64,000 nt of DNA. Origin: an uncultured Prevotellaceae bacterium. Lineage in GTDB: Bacteria; Bacteroidota; Bacteroidia; Bacteroidales; Bacteroidaceae. Positions 36,336 to 45,153 of this stretch are shown here, one piece after another. The notes beneath the pieces are model-generated. The model worked only from the letters and a program-made list of their open reading frames with translations, searched no databases and was not told the origin of the DNA. Each line of letters begins with the position of its first letter. The stretch's first letter is position 1. A program made the position numbers and the translations under genes. The stretch lies in contig CADCDK010000008.1 in NCBI GenBank assembly GCA_902800185.1, forward strand, positions 1 to 64,000, read 5' to 3'.

Positions 36336-36531
36336 GAGGTAAGAGGTAATAGGGAAGAAGGAAGAAGGAAGAGGGAAGAGGGAAGAGGGAAGAGGGAAGA
36401 GGTAATAGGGAAGAAGGAAGAAGGAAGAGGGAAGAGGGAAGAGGTAATAGGGAAGAAGGAAGAAGGAAGAAGGAAGAGGGAAGAGGGAAGAGGGAAGAGG
36501 GAAGAGGTGATAGGTGATAGGTAATAGGTAA
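36315..36531 (+). repeat. GGTAAGA/GGGAAGA heptamer array, about 217 bp
   Basis: Purine-rich 7-nt units (GGTAATA, GGTAAGA, GGGAAGA, GGAAGAA) in higher-order blocks that each restart with GGTAATAGGGAAGAAGG. It begins inside the kinase-like gene, supplies its last four residues and stop, and ends 3 bp before the next ATG (36534). TAA/TAG/TGA recur in every frame. Confidence 0.92.
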
Positions 36532-36533
36532 GT

Positions 36534-37028
36534 ATGAAAAAGGTTGGAATCATCAGTGACACGCACTCGTACTGGGATGAGAAGTATTTGCACTACTTCG
36601 AGCCGTGCGACGAGATATGGCATGCGGGCGACATCGGCAGTACCGAGGTGGCAGAGCGCTTGGCGGCATTCCGACCGCTACGGGCTGTTTACGGCAACTG
36701 TGACGGCGGCGACCTGCGACTGATGTTCACCGAGCGACTACGCTGGAAGTGCGAGGAAGTAGAAGTCCTGATGAAACACATCGGCGGCTACCCTGGCAAC
36801 TACGACCCATCGGTACGCGGTCAGCTTTACGCCTCCCCACCCCGTCTGTTCATCAGTGGACATTCGCACATCCTGAAGGTGCAATACGACAAGACGCTCG
36901 GACTGCTGCACATTAATCCTGGAGCCGCAGGCATGCAGGGATGGCACAAGGAGCGCACGCTGGTGCGACTGACCATCGACGGCAGCGACTTCAAGGACTG
37001 CGAAGTCATCACATTAGGGGGCAGATAA
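36534..37028 (+). CDS. YfcE/MJ0936-type metallophosphoesterase
   Basis: 164 aa. Calcineurin-like motifs in order: [11 protein letters not shown] (D-x-H), WHAGDIGS (GD), VYGNCDGG (GNCD), and [10 protein letters not shown] (GHSH). Members are small two-metal phosphodiesterases with uncertain natural substrates. It lies between two tandem-repeat junctions, upstream of purT. Confidence 0.92.
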   Translation: MKKVGIISDTHSYWDEKYLHYFEPCDEIWHAGDIGSTEVAERLAAFRPLRAVYGNCDGGDLRLMFTERLRWKCEEVEVLMKHIGGYPGNYDPSVRGQLYASPPRLFISGHSHILKVQYDKTLGLLHINPGAAGMQGWHKERTLVRLTIDGSDFKDCEVITLGGR

Positions 37029-37035
37029 AGAAACA

Positions 37036-37112
37036 AGGCCCAAGGGCCCCATAGGGCCCATAGGACCTATAGGCCCCATAAGACCTATAAGACTCATAAG
37101 ACCCACAAGACT
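37036..37112 (+). repeat. CCYATARGR 9-nt repeat before purT
   Basis: About seven imperfect 9-nt units (CCCATAGGG, CCTATAGGC, CCTATAAGA, CTCATAAGA). The same family lies at 47768-47862 in front of fumarase, in the same sense relative to transcription. Confidence 0.85.
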
Positions 37113-37128
37113 TAATTTAATAATAAAA

Positions 37129-38310
37129 ATGAAAAGGATTCTGTTATTGGGCTCAGGCGAACTGGGCAAGGAGTTTGTAATTGCCGCCAAACGTGCCGGC
37201 GTGTATGTAATTGCATGCGACCGCTACGACAATGCGCCCGCCATGCAAGTGGCTGACGAGCGCGAAGTGTTCAGCATGCTTGACGGCGATGCTCTCGACC
37301 GCGTCGTTGCGAAGCACCGTCCTGACATCATCGTGCCAGAGATTGAGGCCATCCGCACCGAGCGCTTGTTCGACTATGAGAAGCAAGGCATACAGGTGGT
37401 GCCGAGCGCACGGGCGGTGAACTACACGATGAACCGCCGCGCCATCCGCGACCTTGCTGCCAAAGAACTGGGACTGCGCACAGCCAAGTACTTCTATGCC
37501 AAAACGTTAGAGGAGTTCATGCAGGCCGCAGAAGAGATTGGCTTCCCCTGCGTGGTGAAGCCCCTGATGTCGTCGAGCGGTCACGGACAGAGCTACGTCC
37601 ACAATGCCGATGAGCTGAAGGATGCCTTCCGCGAGGCGATGGAAGGTAGCCGTGGCGACGTGAAGGAAGTCATCATCGAGGAGTTCATCCAGTTCGAGAG
37701 CGAGTTCACCCTGCTCACTGTCACCCAGAAGAATGGCCCCACGCTTTTCTGTCCCCCTATCGGACATGTACAGAAAGGCGGTGACTACCGAGAGAGCTGG
37801 CAGCCCTATCAGATTCCGGAGGCTTCGCTGCGGAAGGCAGAGGAGATGGCAGACAAGGTGACACGGGCATTGACAGGTGCCGGCATCTGGGGTGTAGAGT
37901 TCTTCCTGAAGGCCGACGGCGAAGTGATCTTCTCCGAGCTGTCGCCCCGTCCGCACGATACGGGCATGGTGACATTGGGACACACCACGAACCTCAGCGA
38001 GTTTGAACTGCACCTGCGTGCCGTGCTCGGACTGCCCATCGCCGGCATCCACTTAGAGCATGCCGGCTGTTCGGCAGTCGTGCTGGCAAAAGAAGACACC
38101 GACCACGCACCGGAATACAACCTCATAGATGCCCTGAAGGAAGACCGCACCCGCGTGCGCATCTTCGGTAAGCCCGAAGCCCACAAGGGCCGTCGTCTGG
38201 GTGTGGTGCTCTGCTACGGCGAAGTGGGCGATGACCTCGATGCCCTGCGCACCAAGTGCAAACGATTAGCTACAACGGTCTTGGGAACGGAGCCGTATAT
38301 GAAGAAGTGA
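37129..38310 (+). CDS. purT: Formate-dependent phosphoribosylglycinamide formyltransferase
   Basis: 393 aa, ATP-grasp enzyme of purine synthesis using formate in place of formyl-folate. Seen: [99 protein letters not shown] and the end LGTEPYMKK. The stop TGA starts an eight-unit heptamer array that runs exactly to the next start codon. Confidence 0.96.
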   Translation: MKRILLLGSGELGKEFVIAAKRAGVYVIACDRYDNAPAMQVADEREVFSMLDGDALDRVVAKHRPDIIVPEIEAIRTERLFDYEKQGIQVVPSARAVNYTMNRRAIRDLAAKELGLRTAKYFYAKTLEEFMQAAEEIGFPCVVKPLMSSSGHGQSYVHNADELKDAFREAMEGSRGDVKEVIIEEFIQFESEFTLLTVTQKNGPTLFCPPIGHVQKGGDYRESWQPYQIPEASLRKAEEMADKVTRALTGAGIWGVEFFLKADGEVIFSELSPRPHDTGMVTLGHTTNLSEFELHLRAVLGLPIAGIHLEHAGCSAVVLAKEDTDHAPEYNLIDALKEDRTRVRIFGKPEAHKGRRLGVVLCYGEVGDDLDALRTKCKRLATTVLGTEPYMKK

Positions 38311-38363
38311 GAGTTGAGAGTTGAGAGATGAGAGATGAGAGGTGAGAGTTGAGAGATGAGAGA
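38308..38363 (+). repeat. Eight TGAGAGN heptamers from stop codon to start codon
   Basis: TGAGAGT, TGAGAGT, TGAGAGA, TGAGAGA, TGAGAGG, TGAGAGT, TGAGAGA, TGAGAGA: 56 nt in phase. The first TGA is the purT stop; the last A plus the next TG form the ATG of the following gene. The junction holds nothing else. Confidence 0.95.
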
Positions 38364-40024
38364 TGAAGAAATCGTTAGCGGTCTATTTGTTGGTAGTGGC
38401 AGCATTCTTAGGAGTGCAGGCTATGCAGGGGCTCTCGTTTCTGGACATTGGGATGTACATGTCAGGGTACGAGCATTTTCCGTCCGACCCTGGCATGACA
38501 GCCTATTTAGGACAATGGATTGCCACCTACCTGCTGACAGGACAGATCCTCGCATGGACAGATGCCAACTCCTTCATGGCTTTACGGGTGATGCACATTG
38601 CCCTGCTGCTATGCCTACAGGCTGTAATCTTTCTGTCGCTGCGCCGCTATCTGCGAGAGCGCATCCTCTTCATCGGTCTTACCCTTGCCACACTTGCCCA
38701 CTTCGGGAGTTATCTCGACATCAACTACAATGACTATTCCACGACTCTGCTCGTGCTCATCATCCTGACACTGCACCGAGGACTATTCGCCCACAAGCGC
38801 AGCATCTGGCTGTTGATGGCAGGCGTGCTGACAGGTTTCTCCTTTTACTTCCGCATTGTCAACATCACGTTCCTTCTCCTTCCCTTTGTCGGGCTTCTGC
38901 TCGGAAAGAGATACAAACTTAACATCCCCATAGCCAAGTATCTCCTCGTCTTCGGAAGCGGAATGCTGGCTGGTTGTCTGCTCATGACAGGATACCTATG
39001 GGTAAGCGGAGGGAGAGAGATGCTGGCTGTTTGGACGTTTACGTTGAACTGTATGTTCTCCATGGGCACTGACAGCGCAGACCCGCACAGTCTGAAAGCT
39101 GTTGCCATAGGACTCTATACCACCTACAAGGCTTACTTCACGCAAGCTTGTGTGGGAGCGGGCTTCCTGCTACTCCTGACGATAGCCAGCTGTAAGCTGC
39201 AACGCACTTACAAGCTGTTGGCCGTAGTGACACTTGGGGCATGCATCATCGTCAACATCTATCTGTGGGAGCCCATCGGAGGTGTCATGGGAGCGTTCTG
39301 TCTGTTGGGACTTGTCACCCTGATCGCTGGCGTGCGGCTTTCATCCGAGACGGATGTCCTGTTCCTGCTTTCACTCTTCGTGCCGCTGGTTTACCCTATC
39401 GGCAGCAATGGCGGTCTCGACTTCTTAGGACAATGCCTGTTCTTTCTGCCGCTCCCCTTGGCCATGGCATATCTATTCGAGCTGCCCGACAAATTTCCCC
39501 AAGCATACAGGCATTCGTTCAGCCATGCACTCCATATCACCATTGGGACGATGGTGATCACGCTGCTCTTTGTCAACGTGAAGCGGCCGATGATGGAAGA
39601 AGGAAACCGCCTCGAATGCCGATACGCGGTGGAGAGTCCTCTCACCCACCACATTTATACCACCCGTGCAAACGCCGACCTGCACAACCGCCTGCTCAAA
39701 GAACTAAGGCCATTGGTACCGAAAGGAAGCTACATGGTTTGTAACTTCTCGCTCCCACTCATCTCCATGTTGGAATGCAAGCCCTACGCCGTGTTCTCCG
39801 ACGTGTTCACCTCTGACCAGATGAACCTCCGGTATATAAGCATTGCGGAGAAGGGACTCCTCACACAGGAACCAACCCAACAGGCGAGAGAGCAACAGGT
39901 TCTGATGTTGGTTGACCGCCAGTCGATGACCGATGGGTTTGAAAGTATCTGCCGAAGGCTTTGCAAGAGAAACGGATACAAGACCGTATGGAGCGACGGG
40001 AGGTATGAGTTGTGGAAAAGGTAA
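38363..40024 (+). CDS. Polytopic membrane protein, GT-C-like
   Basis: 553 aa with about ten to twelve hydrophobic helices and a C-terminal soluble part (about 410-553) containing NLRYISIAEKGLLTQEPTQQ and DGFESICRRLCKRNGYK. The first luminal loop (DIGMYMSGYEHFPSDPG) holds acidic residues as in GT-C glycosyltransferases, but I cannot place it in a named family. It begins a run of envelope-type genes and lies between two stop-anchored repeats; start codon and stop codon both belong to repeat units. Confidence 0.65.
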   Translation: MKKSLAVYLLVVAAFLGVQAMQGLSFLDIGMYMSGYEHFPSDPGMTAYLGQWIATYLLTGQILAWTDANSFMALRVMHIALLLCLQAVIFLSLRRYLRERILFIGLTLATLAHFGSYLDINYNDYSTTLLVLIILTLHRGLFAHKRSIWLLMAGVLTGFSFYFRIVNITFLLLPFVGLLLGKRYKLNIPIAKYLLVFGSGMLAGCLLMTGYLWVSGGREMLAVWTFTLNCMFSMGTDSADPHSLKAVAIGLYTTYKAYFTQACVGAGFLLLLTIASCKLQRTYKLLAVVTLGACIIVNIYLWEPIGGVMGAFCLLGLVTLIAGVRLSSETDVLFLLSLFVPLVYPIGSNGGLDFLGQCLFFLPLPLAMAYLFELPDKFPQAYRHSFSHALHITIGTMVITLLFVNVKRPMMEEGNRLECRYAVESPLTHHIYTTRANADLHNRLLKELRPLVPKGSYMVCNFSLPLISMLECKPYAVFSDVFTSDQMNLRYISIAEKGLLTQEPTQQAREQQVLMLVDRQSMTDGFESICRRLCKRNGYKTVWSDGRYELWKR

Positions 40025-40070
40025 TAGGTAATAGGTAATAGGTAATAGGTGATAGGTAATAGATAAGGGG
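40022..40070 (+). repeat. TAATAGG heptamers starting at a stop codon
   Basis: TAATAGG x4, TGATAGG, TAATAGA, TAAGGGG. The first TAA is the stop codon of the membrane-protein gene. Confidence 0.9.
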
Positions 40071-40093
40071 GAAGAAGAAAGAGGGGATTTTAT

Positions 40094-40124
40094 TTTGAGG
40101 ATTCAGTAAAAATGCGTACTTTCG
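40094..40124 (+). promoter_or_regulatory. Promoter before the fdtA-like gene
   Basis: TTTG (40094-40097), 19 nt, TACTTTCG (40117-40124; one mismatch). Confidence 0.6.
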
Positions 40125-40155
40125 CACCAATTATAAAAAACGAAGCAACAACCGA

Positions 40156-40563
40156 ATGGAACGGACATTAGGACAGATCATCGATTTAAATAAAATCATA
40201 GACCCGCGCGGCAACCTGACTGTTGTCGAGCAGATGCACAATGTGCCCTTTGAGGTGAAGCGGGTCTATTGGGTCTATGACGTTCCCTCGGGAGAATGGC
40301 GGGGTGGACATGCCCACAAGCAATGCAAGGAGTTCATCGTGGCCGTGAGTGGTTCCTTCGACGTGACACTCGACAACGGACACGGAACCAAGAACACCTT
40401 TCACCTGAACCATCCCTATCAAGGGCTGATCGTGGACACCAATATCTGGCGTACACTGGAAGACTTTTCGTCGGGAGCTGTCTGCCTGGTGTTGGCTTCG
40501 GAACTGTTTGAAGAGGAAGACTACATCCGCGAATACGAGGATTTCCTGGAAATGGTGAAGTGA
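40156..40563 (+). CDS. FdtA/QdtA-type sugar 3,4-ketoisomerase (WxcM-like cupin)
   Basis: 135 aa single cupin domain. Seen: IIDPRGNLTVVEQ, VKRVYWVYDVPSGEWRGGHAHKQC with the catalytic-type histidines, and VDTNIWRTLEDFSSGAVCLVLASE. Known family reaction: isomerisation of dTDP-4-keto-6-deoxyhexose to the 3-keto form on the way to amino-deoxy sugars of surface glycans. The usual aminotransferase and acetyltransferase partners are not adjacent; the next gene is a FemAB-like acyltransferase. Confidence 0.85.
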   Translation: MERTLGQIIDLNKIIDPRGNLTVVEQMHNVPFEVKRVYWVYDVPSGEWRGGHAHKQCKEFIVAVSGSFDVTLDNGHGTKNTFHLNHPYQGLIVDTNIWRTLEDFSSGAVCLVLASELFEEEDYIREYEDFLEMVK

Positions 40564-40566
40564 GCA

Positions 40567-41505
40567 ATGTTTGAGATTGTAAGATATACGGCTGAACAGG
40601 CCAACGAATGGAACCAGTTCGTGGCGACATCGAAGAACGGAACTTTCCTGTTCGACCGCCGCTACATGGACTATCATGCCGACAGGTTTGAAGACCACTC
40701 GCTGCTCTTCTATCTCAACAATACACTTTATGCACTCCTACCCGCCAATAGACAGGGAGACACGCTCTACTCACACCAAGGACTGACCTACGGCGGATTG
40801 ATCAGTAACGAGAAAACCACCACAGCCCATGTGGTACAGCTCTTCCGGGAGCTGACGGCATACATGAAGAGCGAGGGCATCAGGGAGATGATCTACAAGC
40901 CTGTGCCGCATATCTACCATAGCATTCCCGCAGAGGAAGACTTGTTCGCACTCTACAGTGTCTGCAACGCACAACTGCTGGAGCGCAACGTGTCGTGTAC
41001 CATAGACCTGAAACGCAGGCTGAAGTGGAACCGCGACCGCAGATATGGCATCAACCGCTGCCGCAACAACGGGGTGACAGTCAGCGAGAGCGAGGATTTG
41101 CCTGCCTTCTGGGAGATTCTACAGGGCAACCTTATGGCGAGGTTCGGTGCCAAGCCCGTACACTCGCTGGAAGAGATAGAACTGCTGAAGTCACGCTTCC
41201 CCCACCTCATCCGTCTCTTCGTAGCAGAGAAAGACGGAAAGATGCTGGGCGGCACCCTACTCTATCTGAGCCGCAATGTGGTTCATACGCAGTATATCTC
41301 GGCGAATGAAGAAGGGAAACACCTTCGGGTGATGGATGCCATCTTCAACCACCTGCTCAATGAGCGGGAATGGCCATGCCGCTACTTCGACTTCGGTACT
41401 TCCAATGAAGAGGACGGACGGATCTTGAAGGAATCGCTTATCTATCAGAAAGAGGGATTCGGGGCACGCGCCATTGCACATGACATCTATAGATTGGAGG
41501 CGTGA
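40567..41505 (+). CDS. FemAB/GNAT-like acyltransferase
   Basis: 312 aa. The pattern VATSKNGTFLFDRRYMDYHADRF, LPANRQGDTLYSHQGLTYGG and a C-terminal GNAT half (LFVAEKDGKMLGGTLLYLS, HTQYISANEEGK) fits the FemAB-like 'Acetyltransf_6' group, which moves acyl or aminoacyl groups to cell-wall or sugar precursors. It starts 4 bp after the fdtA-like stop, so the two are coupled; transfer onto a keto-/amino-sugar is plausible but inferred. Confidence 0.75.
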   Translation: MFEIVRYTAEQANEWNQFVATSKNGTFLFDRRYMDYHADRFEDHSLLFYLNNTLYALLPANRQGDTLYSHQGLTYGGLISNEKTTTAHVVQLFRELTAYMKSEGIREMIYKPVPHIYHSIPAEEDLFALYSVCNAQLLERNVSCTIDLKRRLKWNRDRRYGINRCRNNGVTVSESEDLPAFWEILQGNLMARFGAKPVHSLEEIELLKSRFPHLIRLFVAEKDGKMLGGTLLYLSRNVVHTQYISANEEGKHLRVMDAIFNHLLNEREWPCRYFDFGTSNEEDGRILKESLIYQKEGFGARAIAHDIYRLEA

Positions 41506-41540
41506 GCACGAAGCTAATGAGAAATGAATTATCAAAGAAT

Positions 41541-43445
41541 ATGAGTAAAACCGACAAAAAGAAAAAAAAGAAACAGGTAACGCAGGGAGTTCAGGACACG
41601 CAGAGAGCTTTCCTGAGCGACCACACATTACGCTGGTGGGCATGTCTCTTGCCCATCGTGGCAGTAGTAGTGGTTGGAGCCGCCTTGCTGATGTATGAGT
41701 CACTCTTGCTGTTCCGTGTACAGGAACTGAATCTGTTTCTCTACACCCCACTCTTCCTGAAACAGCAGATGGTTGTCTCGGGAGGCCTGCTTACGTACTT
41801 AGGAACTTACTTCACACAGTATTTCTATCACCCGTGGATAGGCGTTTCACTGCTCTGTGGATGGTGGCTGCTACTCATGTGGCTCACCAAACGGGCCTTT
41901 GCCATTCCCAATAAGTGGGCAGCCCTCTTGCTGATTCCCGCAGTGGCACTGCTCATCTCCGACATGGATCTGGGCTACTGGCTGTTCTACCTGAAGGCAC
42001 GCGGCCATTTCTTTGTCGGCACTATCGGCGCCTGCCTGACCGTTGCCATGGTATGGGCTTACAGAGCCCTTCCCCGCAAATGGTTCCTACGCACGGCCTT
42101 CATTGTTCTCAGCGTTGCTGTTCTGTACCCGCTCTTCGGTTTCTACGCCTTGCTGGGCGGTGCGCTCATGGGCTTCATCACATGGAGACTGGAAGACTAC
42201 AAGCTTCTGAACAAAGTCATTGATAGCATCGTCACCATCCTCTCCGTAGGTGGCTTACCCCTACTCTACTATCGTTTCTGGTTCTATCAGACCAACATTG
42301 TGAACATCTACTGGACGGGGATTCCGATTTTCCGTCTCGACAAAGACTATTACAACTACTATATACCTTATTATATATTAGCAGCCGTCCTTACCTTGTT
42401 CGCCCTTACCTACCGTTGGTGGGGAAAGGAAGTGAAGCGTGTCTTCCTCTGGTCACTGGTACAGGTGGTCCTTGTCGGTGCCGTTGCCTATGCAGGCTAC
42501 ACCTACTGGTACAAGGACTATAACTTCCACAAAGAGTTAGAGATGAACTACTGCGTGGAGAATCTGGACTGGGAAGGCGTGCTCACACTGGCCCGCGACA
42601 GGAAGGTGGAGGGAACCCGTATGATGTGGCTCATGAAGAACCTCGCCCTGATTCGTCTGGGACGTGCCGGCGACGAGATGTTCCACTATCCCAACGGTGC
42701 CAAGACCTGCGAGGCTCCTTTCCGGGTTCGCATGACACAGTCGGGCGGTAAGATTCTCTACTTCAACTACGGACAGCTGAACTTCTGCTATCGCTGGTGT
42801 CTGGAAGACGGTGTGGAATACGGCTGGCGTATTGACTATTACAAGTATATGCTGAAGTGCGCACTGCTCAACGGAGAGTTTAAGGTTGCACAAAAATATG
42901 TTGACATCCTCAAACAAACCAAGTACTACAAGGAATGGGCAGAGAAATATGAGGCATACATCAAGAACCCCAAACTCATTGAGAAAGACCCGGAGTTCAA
43001 GCCCATACTGCCCCTGTTGAAGGTAGATGACGTACTGACCAGTGACAACACCCTCATCGAGGTGTTCCTGCTGACCCGCTTCCTCAACATCGAGAGCAAC
43101 GATCCGCAACTACAGGAGCTATCGCTCATTGCAGCCCTACAGATGAAGGATATTCAGCAGTATTGGCCACGTTTCTTCCATTATGCCCGCTTGCACCCGA
43201 ATGGACACATGCCCGTTCATTATCAGGAGGCAGCCCTGCTCTATGGTAATCTGGAACATGAGGTGGACATCTCGACGATGCCTTTCGACAAGGAGGTTCA
43301 AGACACGTTCCAAGACTTCATGACCGCCGCACAGAAGACCTATGCCGGCATGAGCGAGGAACAGATGAAGCCCCTGATGTATGACCGCTTTGGCAGTACC
43401 TTCTTCTATGAGTATTTCTTCACTCGCGGACAGAAGAGCTATTAG
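41541..43445 (+). CDS. DUF6057-like membrane protein
   Basis: 634 aa from MSKTDKKKKKK. About ten hydrophobic helices in the first half (to about 330), including LPIVAVVVVGAALLMYE and LLTYLGTYFTQYFYHPW, then a soluble helical C-terminal half with tetratricopeptide-like character (LTLARDRKVEGTRMMWLMKN, KYVDILKQTKYYKEWAEKYE). It fits Bacteroides proteins filed as DUF6057; function unknown. Start is uncertain: a GTG at 41502 overlaps the previous stop (GTGA) and an ATG at 41517 is also in frame. The stop codon leads into a TGAGAGT-type array. Confidence 0.7.
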   Translation: MSKTDKKKKKKQVTQGVQDTQRAFLSDHTLRWWACLLPIVAVVVVGAALLMYESLLLFRVQELNLFLYTPLFLKQQMVVSGGLLTYLGTYFTQYFYHPWIGVSLLCGWWLLLMWLTKRAFAIPNKWAALLLIPAVALLISDMDLGYWLFYLKARGHFFVGTIGACLTVAMVWAYRALPRKWFLRTAFIVLSVAVLYPLFGFYALLGGALMGFITWRLEDYKLLNKVIDSIVTILSVGGLPLLYYRFWFYQTNIVNIYWTGIPIFRLDKDYYNYYIPYYILAAVLTLFALTYRWWGKEVKRVFLWSLVQVVLVGAVAYAGYTYWYKDYNFHKELEMNYCVENLDWEGVLTLARDRKVEGTRMMWLMKNLALIRLGRAGDEMFHYPNGAKTCEAPFRVRMTQSGGKILYFNYGQLNFCYRWCLEDGVEYGWRIDYYKYMLKCALLNGEFKVAQKYVDILKQTKYYKEWAEKYEAYIKNPKLIEKDPEFKPILPLLKVDDVLTSDNTLIEVFLLTRFLNIESNDPQLQELSLIAALQMKDIQQYWPRFFHYARLHPNGHMPVHYQEAALLYGNLEHEVDISTMPFDKEVQDTFQDFMTAAQKTYAGMSEEQMKPLMYDRFGSTFFYEYFFTRGQKSY

Positions 43446-43494
43446 AGTTGAGAGATGAGAGTTGAGAGATGAGAGTTGAGAGTTGAGAGATAAG
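43443..43494 (+). repeat. TGAGAGT/A heptamers after the DUF6057-like gene
   Basis: Stop codon TAG, then AGT and TGAGAGA TGAGAGT TGAGAGA TGAGAGT TGAGAGT TGAGAGA TAAGAAT. Same unit family as 38308-38363. Confidence 0.9.
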
Positions 43495-43527
43495 AATTTT
43501 GAATAAGATATTATGCACGATACACTG

Positions 43528-45153
43528 ATGAAAAAAAACATAGCAAGCATATTCTCCTTCCTTGGGGAGGGACTGGGTGTCGGACTGCTCTTTCTCCTCA
43601 CCGCATGCGGCGGGGCAAGTGTGCCGACACAATATAGCGACAGCAAGCAACTGCCGCAGATTTATCCCGACTATGCGGAAGTGACCATACCCGTCAACAT
43701 TGCACCGCTCTCCATGGAACTGATGCAGGATGCCGAGGATGCCGTGACACGCTATTCCTTCGGTGAAGACGAGATTGTATGTGGCGGGAAAAAAGCCATG
43801 CCCGACATCGCCGACTGGAAAGAACTGACCGCCAAGGCAAAGGGAAATGCCATACAGGTGGAGGTGTTCGCACAGAACCAAGGACAATGGACGCGCTTCA
43901 AGCCGTTCAACATCTATGTGTCGCCCGATAGCATCGACCCGTATATCAGCTATCGTCTCATCTCACCTTCCTACGTCACCTACGAGGAGCTGACCATCAA
44001 TCAGCGCTCGCTGGAAGACTACTGGGAGGCACCCATCTACGACAACATGCTCTGCGGCGATGAAATCTCAGGACAGTGCATCAACTGCCATAACTACCAG
44101 ATGTACGACCCACAGCGTATGCAGTTCCATGCCCGTCAGAAGAATGGTGGCACCGTGGTGATGTACGACGGCAGTATCAAGAAAGTAAACATGGTCAACG
44201 ACTCCATCCTCTCTGCCGGCGTCTATCCCTCATGGCATCCGTGGCTGAAGCTCATCGCCTACTCCACCAACAAGACCATGCAGAGCTTCCACACCAATGA
44301 CATCAATAAGATTGAGGTGCTGGACTCCGAGAGTGACCTCATCGTCTATGATGTTGAACACAACGAAGTCATGAACATCGAGAACGACCCGCATGAGTTC
44401 GAAGTCTATCCGTTCTGGGCACCCGATGGTAAGTATCTATACTACTGCAGTGCCCACTTCGAGTACGAGGCAGACACGGTGAACACTTCTGAAACCATTG
44501 CCCGCGCCCAGGAGATCAAATACAGCCTCTACCGCAAGGCTTTCAACCCCGAGACACGTGAGTTCGGGCCGCGCGAGATGGTGTTCGATGCTGCCGCCAT
44601 GGACAAGAGCGTGACACTGCCCCGCATCTCGCCTGACGGCCGCTGGCTGCTACTCTCGCTCGGTGGCTGGGGCTGCTTCCACATTTGGCACCGCGATGCA
44701 GACTTGTGGCTGATGGATTTACAGGGGGAGCAGGAAGTTAAGGGAGTTAAAGAAGTTAGAGAAGTTAAGGGAGTTAAAGACATCACCATGGGTAAAGATG
44801 ATGGCCAGTGGTCGTCTGTGACATGCCTGTTCCCCATTCGTCCGCTGACAGAGTGTAATAGCGACAATGTGGAGAGCTATCACACCTGGTCGAGCAACGG
44901 CAAATGGATTATATTCTCCTCGCGTCGTGACGACGGAGTCTATACCCGTCCGTTCATCGCCCACATGGAGAATGGCAAGGGAACGAAGCCCTTCGAGCTT
45001 CCTACGGAAGATCCCGACTATCACCGCCAGCTTATGAAGAGCTACAACATTCCTGAATTCATGAAGGGACGAGTCAATTTCACACCTCAACAGATTGCCG
45101 ACGTGCTCAAGCAGGACGTTGATCCTGTGGAGTATGTGGAGAAGCTCAAATAG
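43528..45153 (+). CDS. PD40/TolB-like lipoprotein with a CxxCH motif
   Basis: 541 aa. Lipoprotein signal (MKKNIASIF ... LFLLTAC, lipobox near residue 24). Residues 184-188 are CINCH, a covalent-haem-type motif, and are followed by beta-propeller repeats of PD40/WD40-like type (LKLIAYSTNKTM, PFWAPDGKYLYYC, PRISPDGRWLLLS, HTWSSNGKWIIFSS). Probably at the outer or inner membrane facing the periplasm. Five 9-nt units at 44737-44781 encode VKG VKE VRE VKG VKD in a propeller loop. The signal region contains LGEGLGVG, encoded by a G-rich stretch. An alternative start is 43513. Its last 8 bp overlap the facing gene. Confidence 0.8.
   Translation: MKKNIASIFSFLGEGLGVGLLFLLTACGGASVPTQYSDSKQLPQIYPDYAEVTIPVNIAPLSMELMQDAEDAVTRYSFGEDEIVCGGKKAMPDIADWKELTAKAKGNAIQVEVFAQNQGQWTRFKPFNIYVSPDSIDPYISYRLISPSYVTYEELTINQRSLEDYWEAPIYDNMLCGDEISGQCINCHNYQMYDPQRMQFHARQKNGGTVVMYDGSIKKVNMVNDSILSAGVYPSWHPWLKLIAYSTNKTMQSFHTNDINKIEVLDSESDLIVYDVEHNEVMNIENDPHEFEVYPFWAPDGKYLYYCSAHFEYEADTVNTSETIARAQEIKYSLYRKAFNPETREFGPREMVFDAAAMDKSVTLPRISPDGRWLLLSLGGWGCFHIWHRDADLWLMDLQGEQEVKGVKEVREVKGVKDITMGKDDGQWSSVTCLFPIRPLTECNSDNVESYHTWSSNGKWIIFSSRRDDGVYTRPFIAHMENGKGTKPFELPTEDPDYHRQLMKSYNIPEFMKGRVNFTPQQIADVLKQDVDPVEYVEKLK
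44737..44781 (+). repeat. In-frame 9-nt repeat in the PD40 gene
   Basis: GTTAAGGGA, GTTAAAGAA, GTTAGAGAA, GTTAAGGGA, GTTAAAGAC: five units in phase with the reading frame, beginning at residue 404. Confidence 0.9.
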
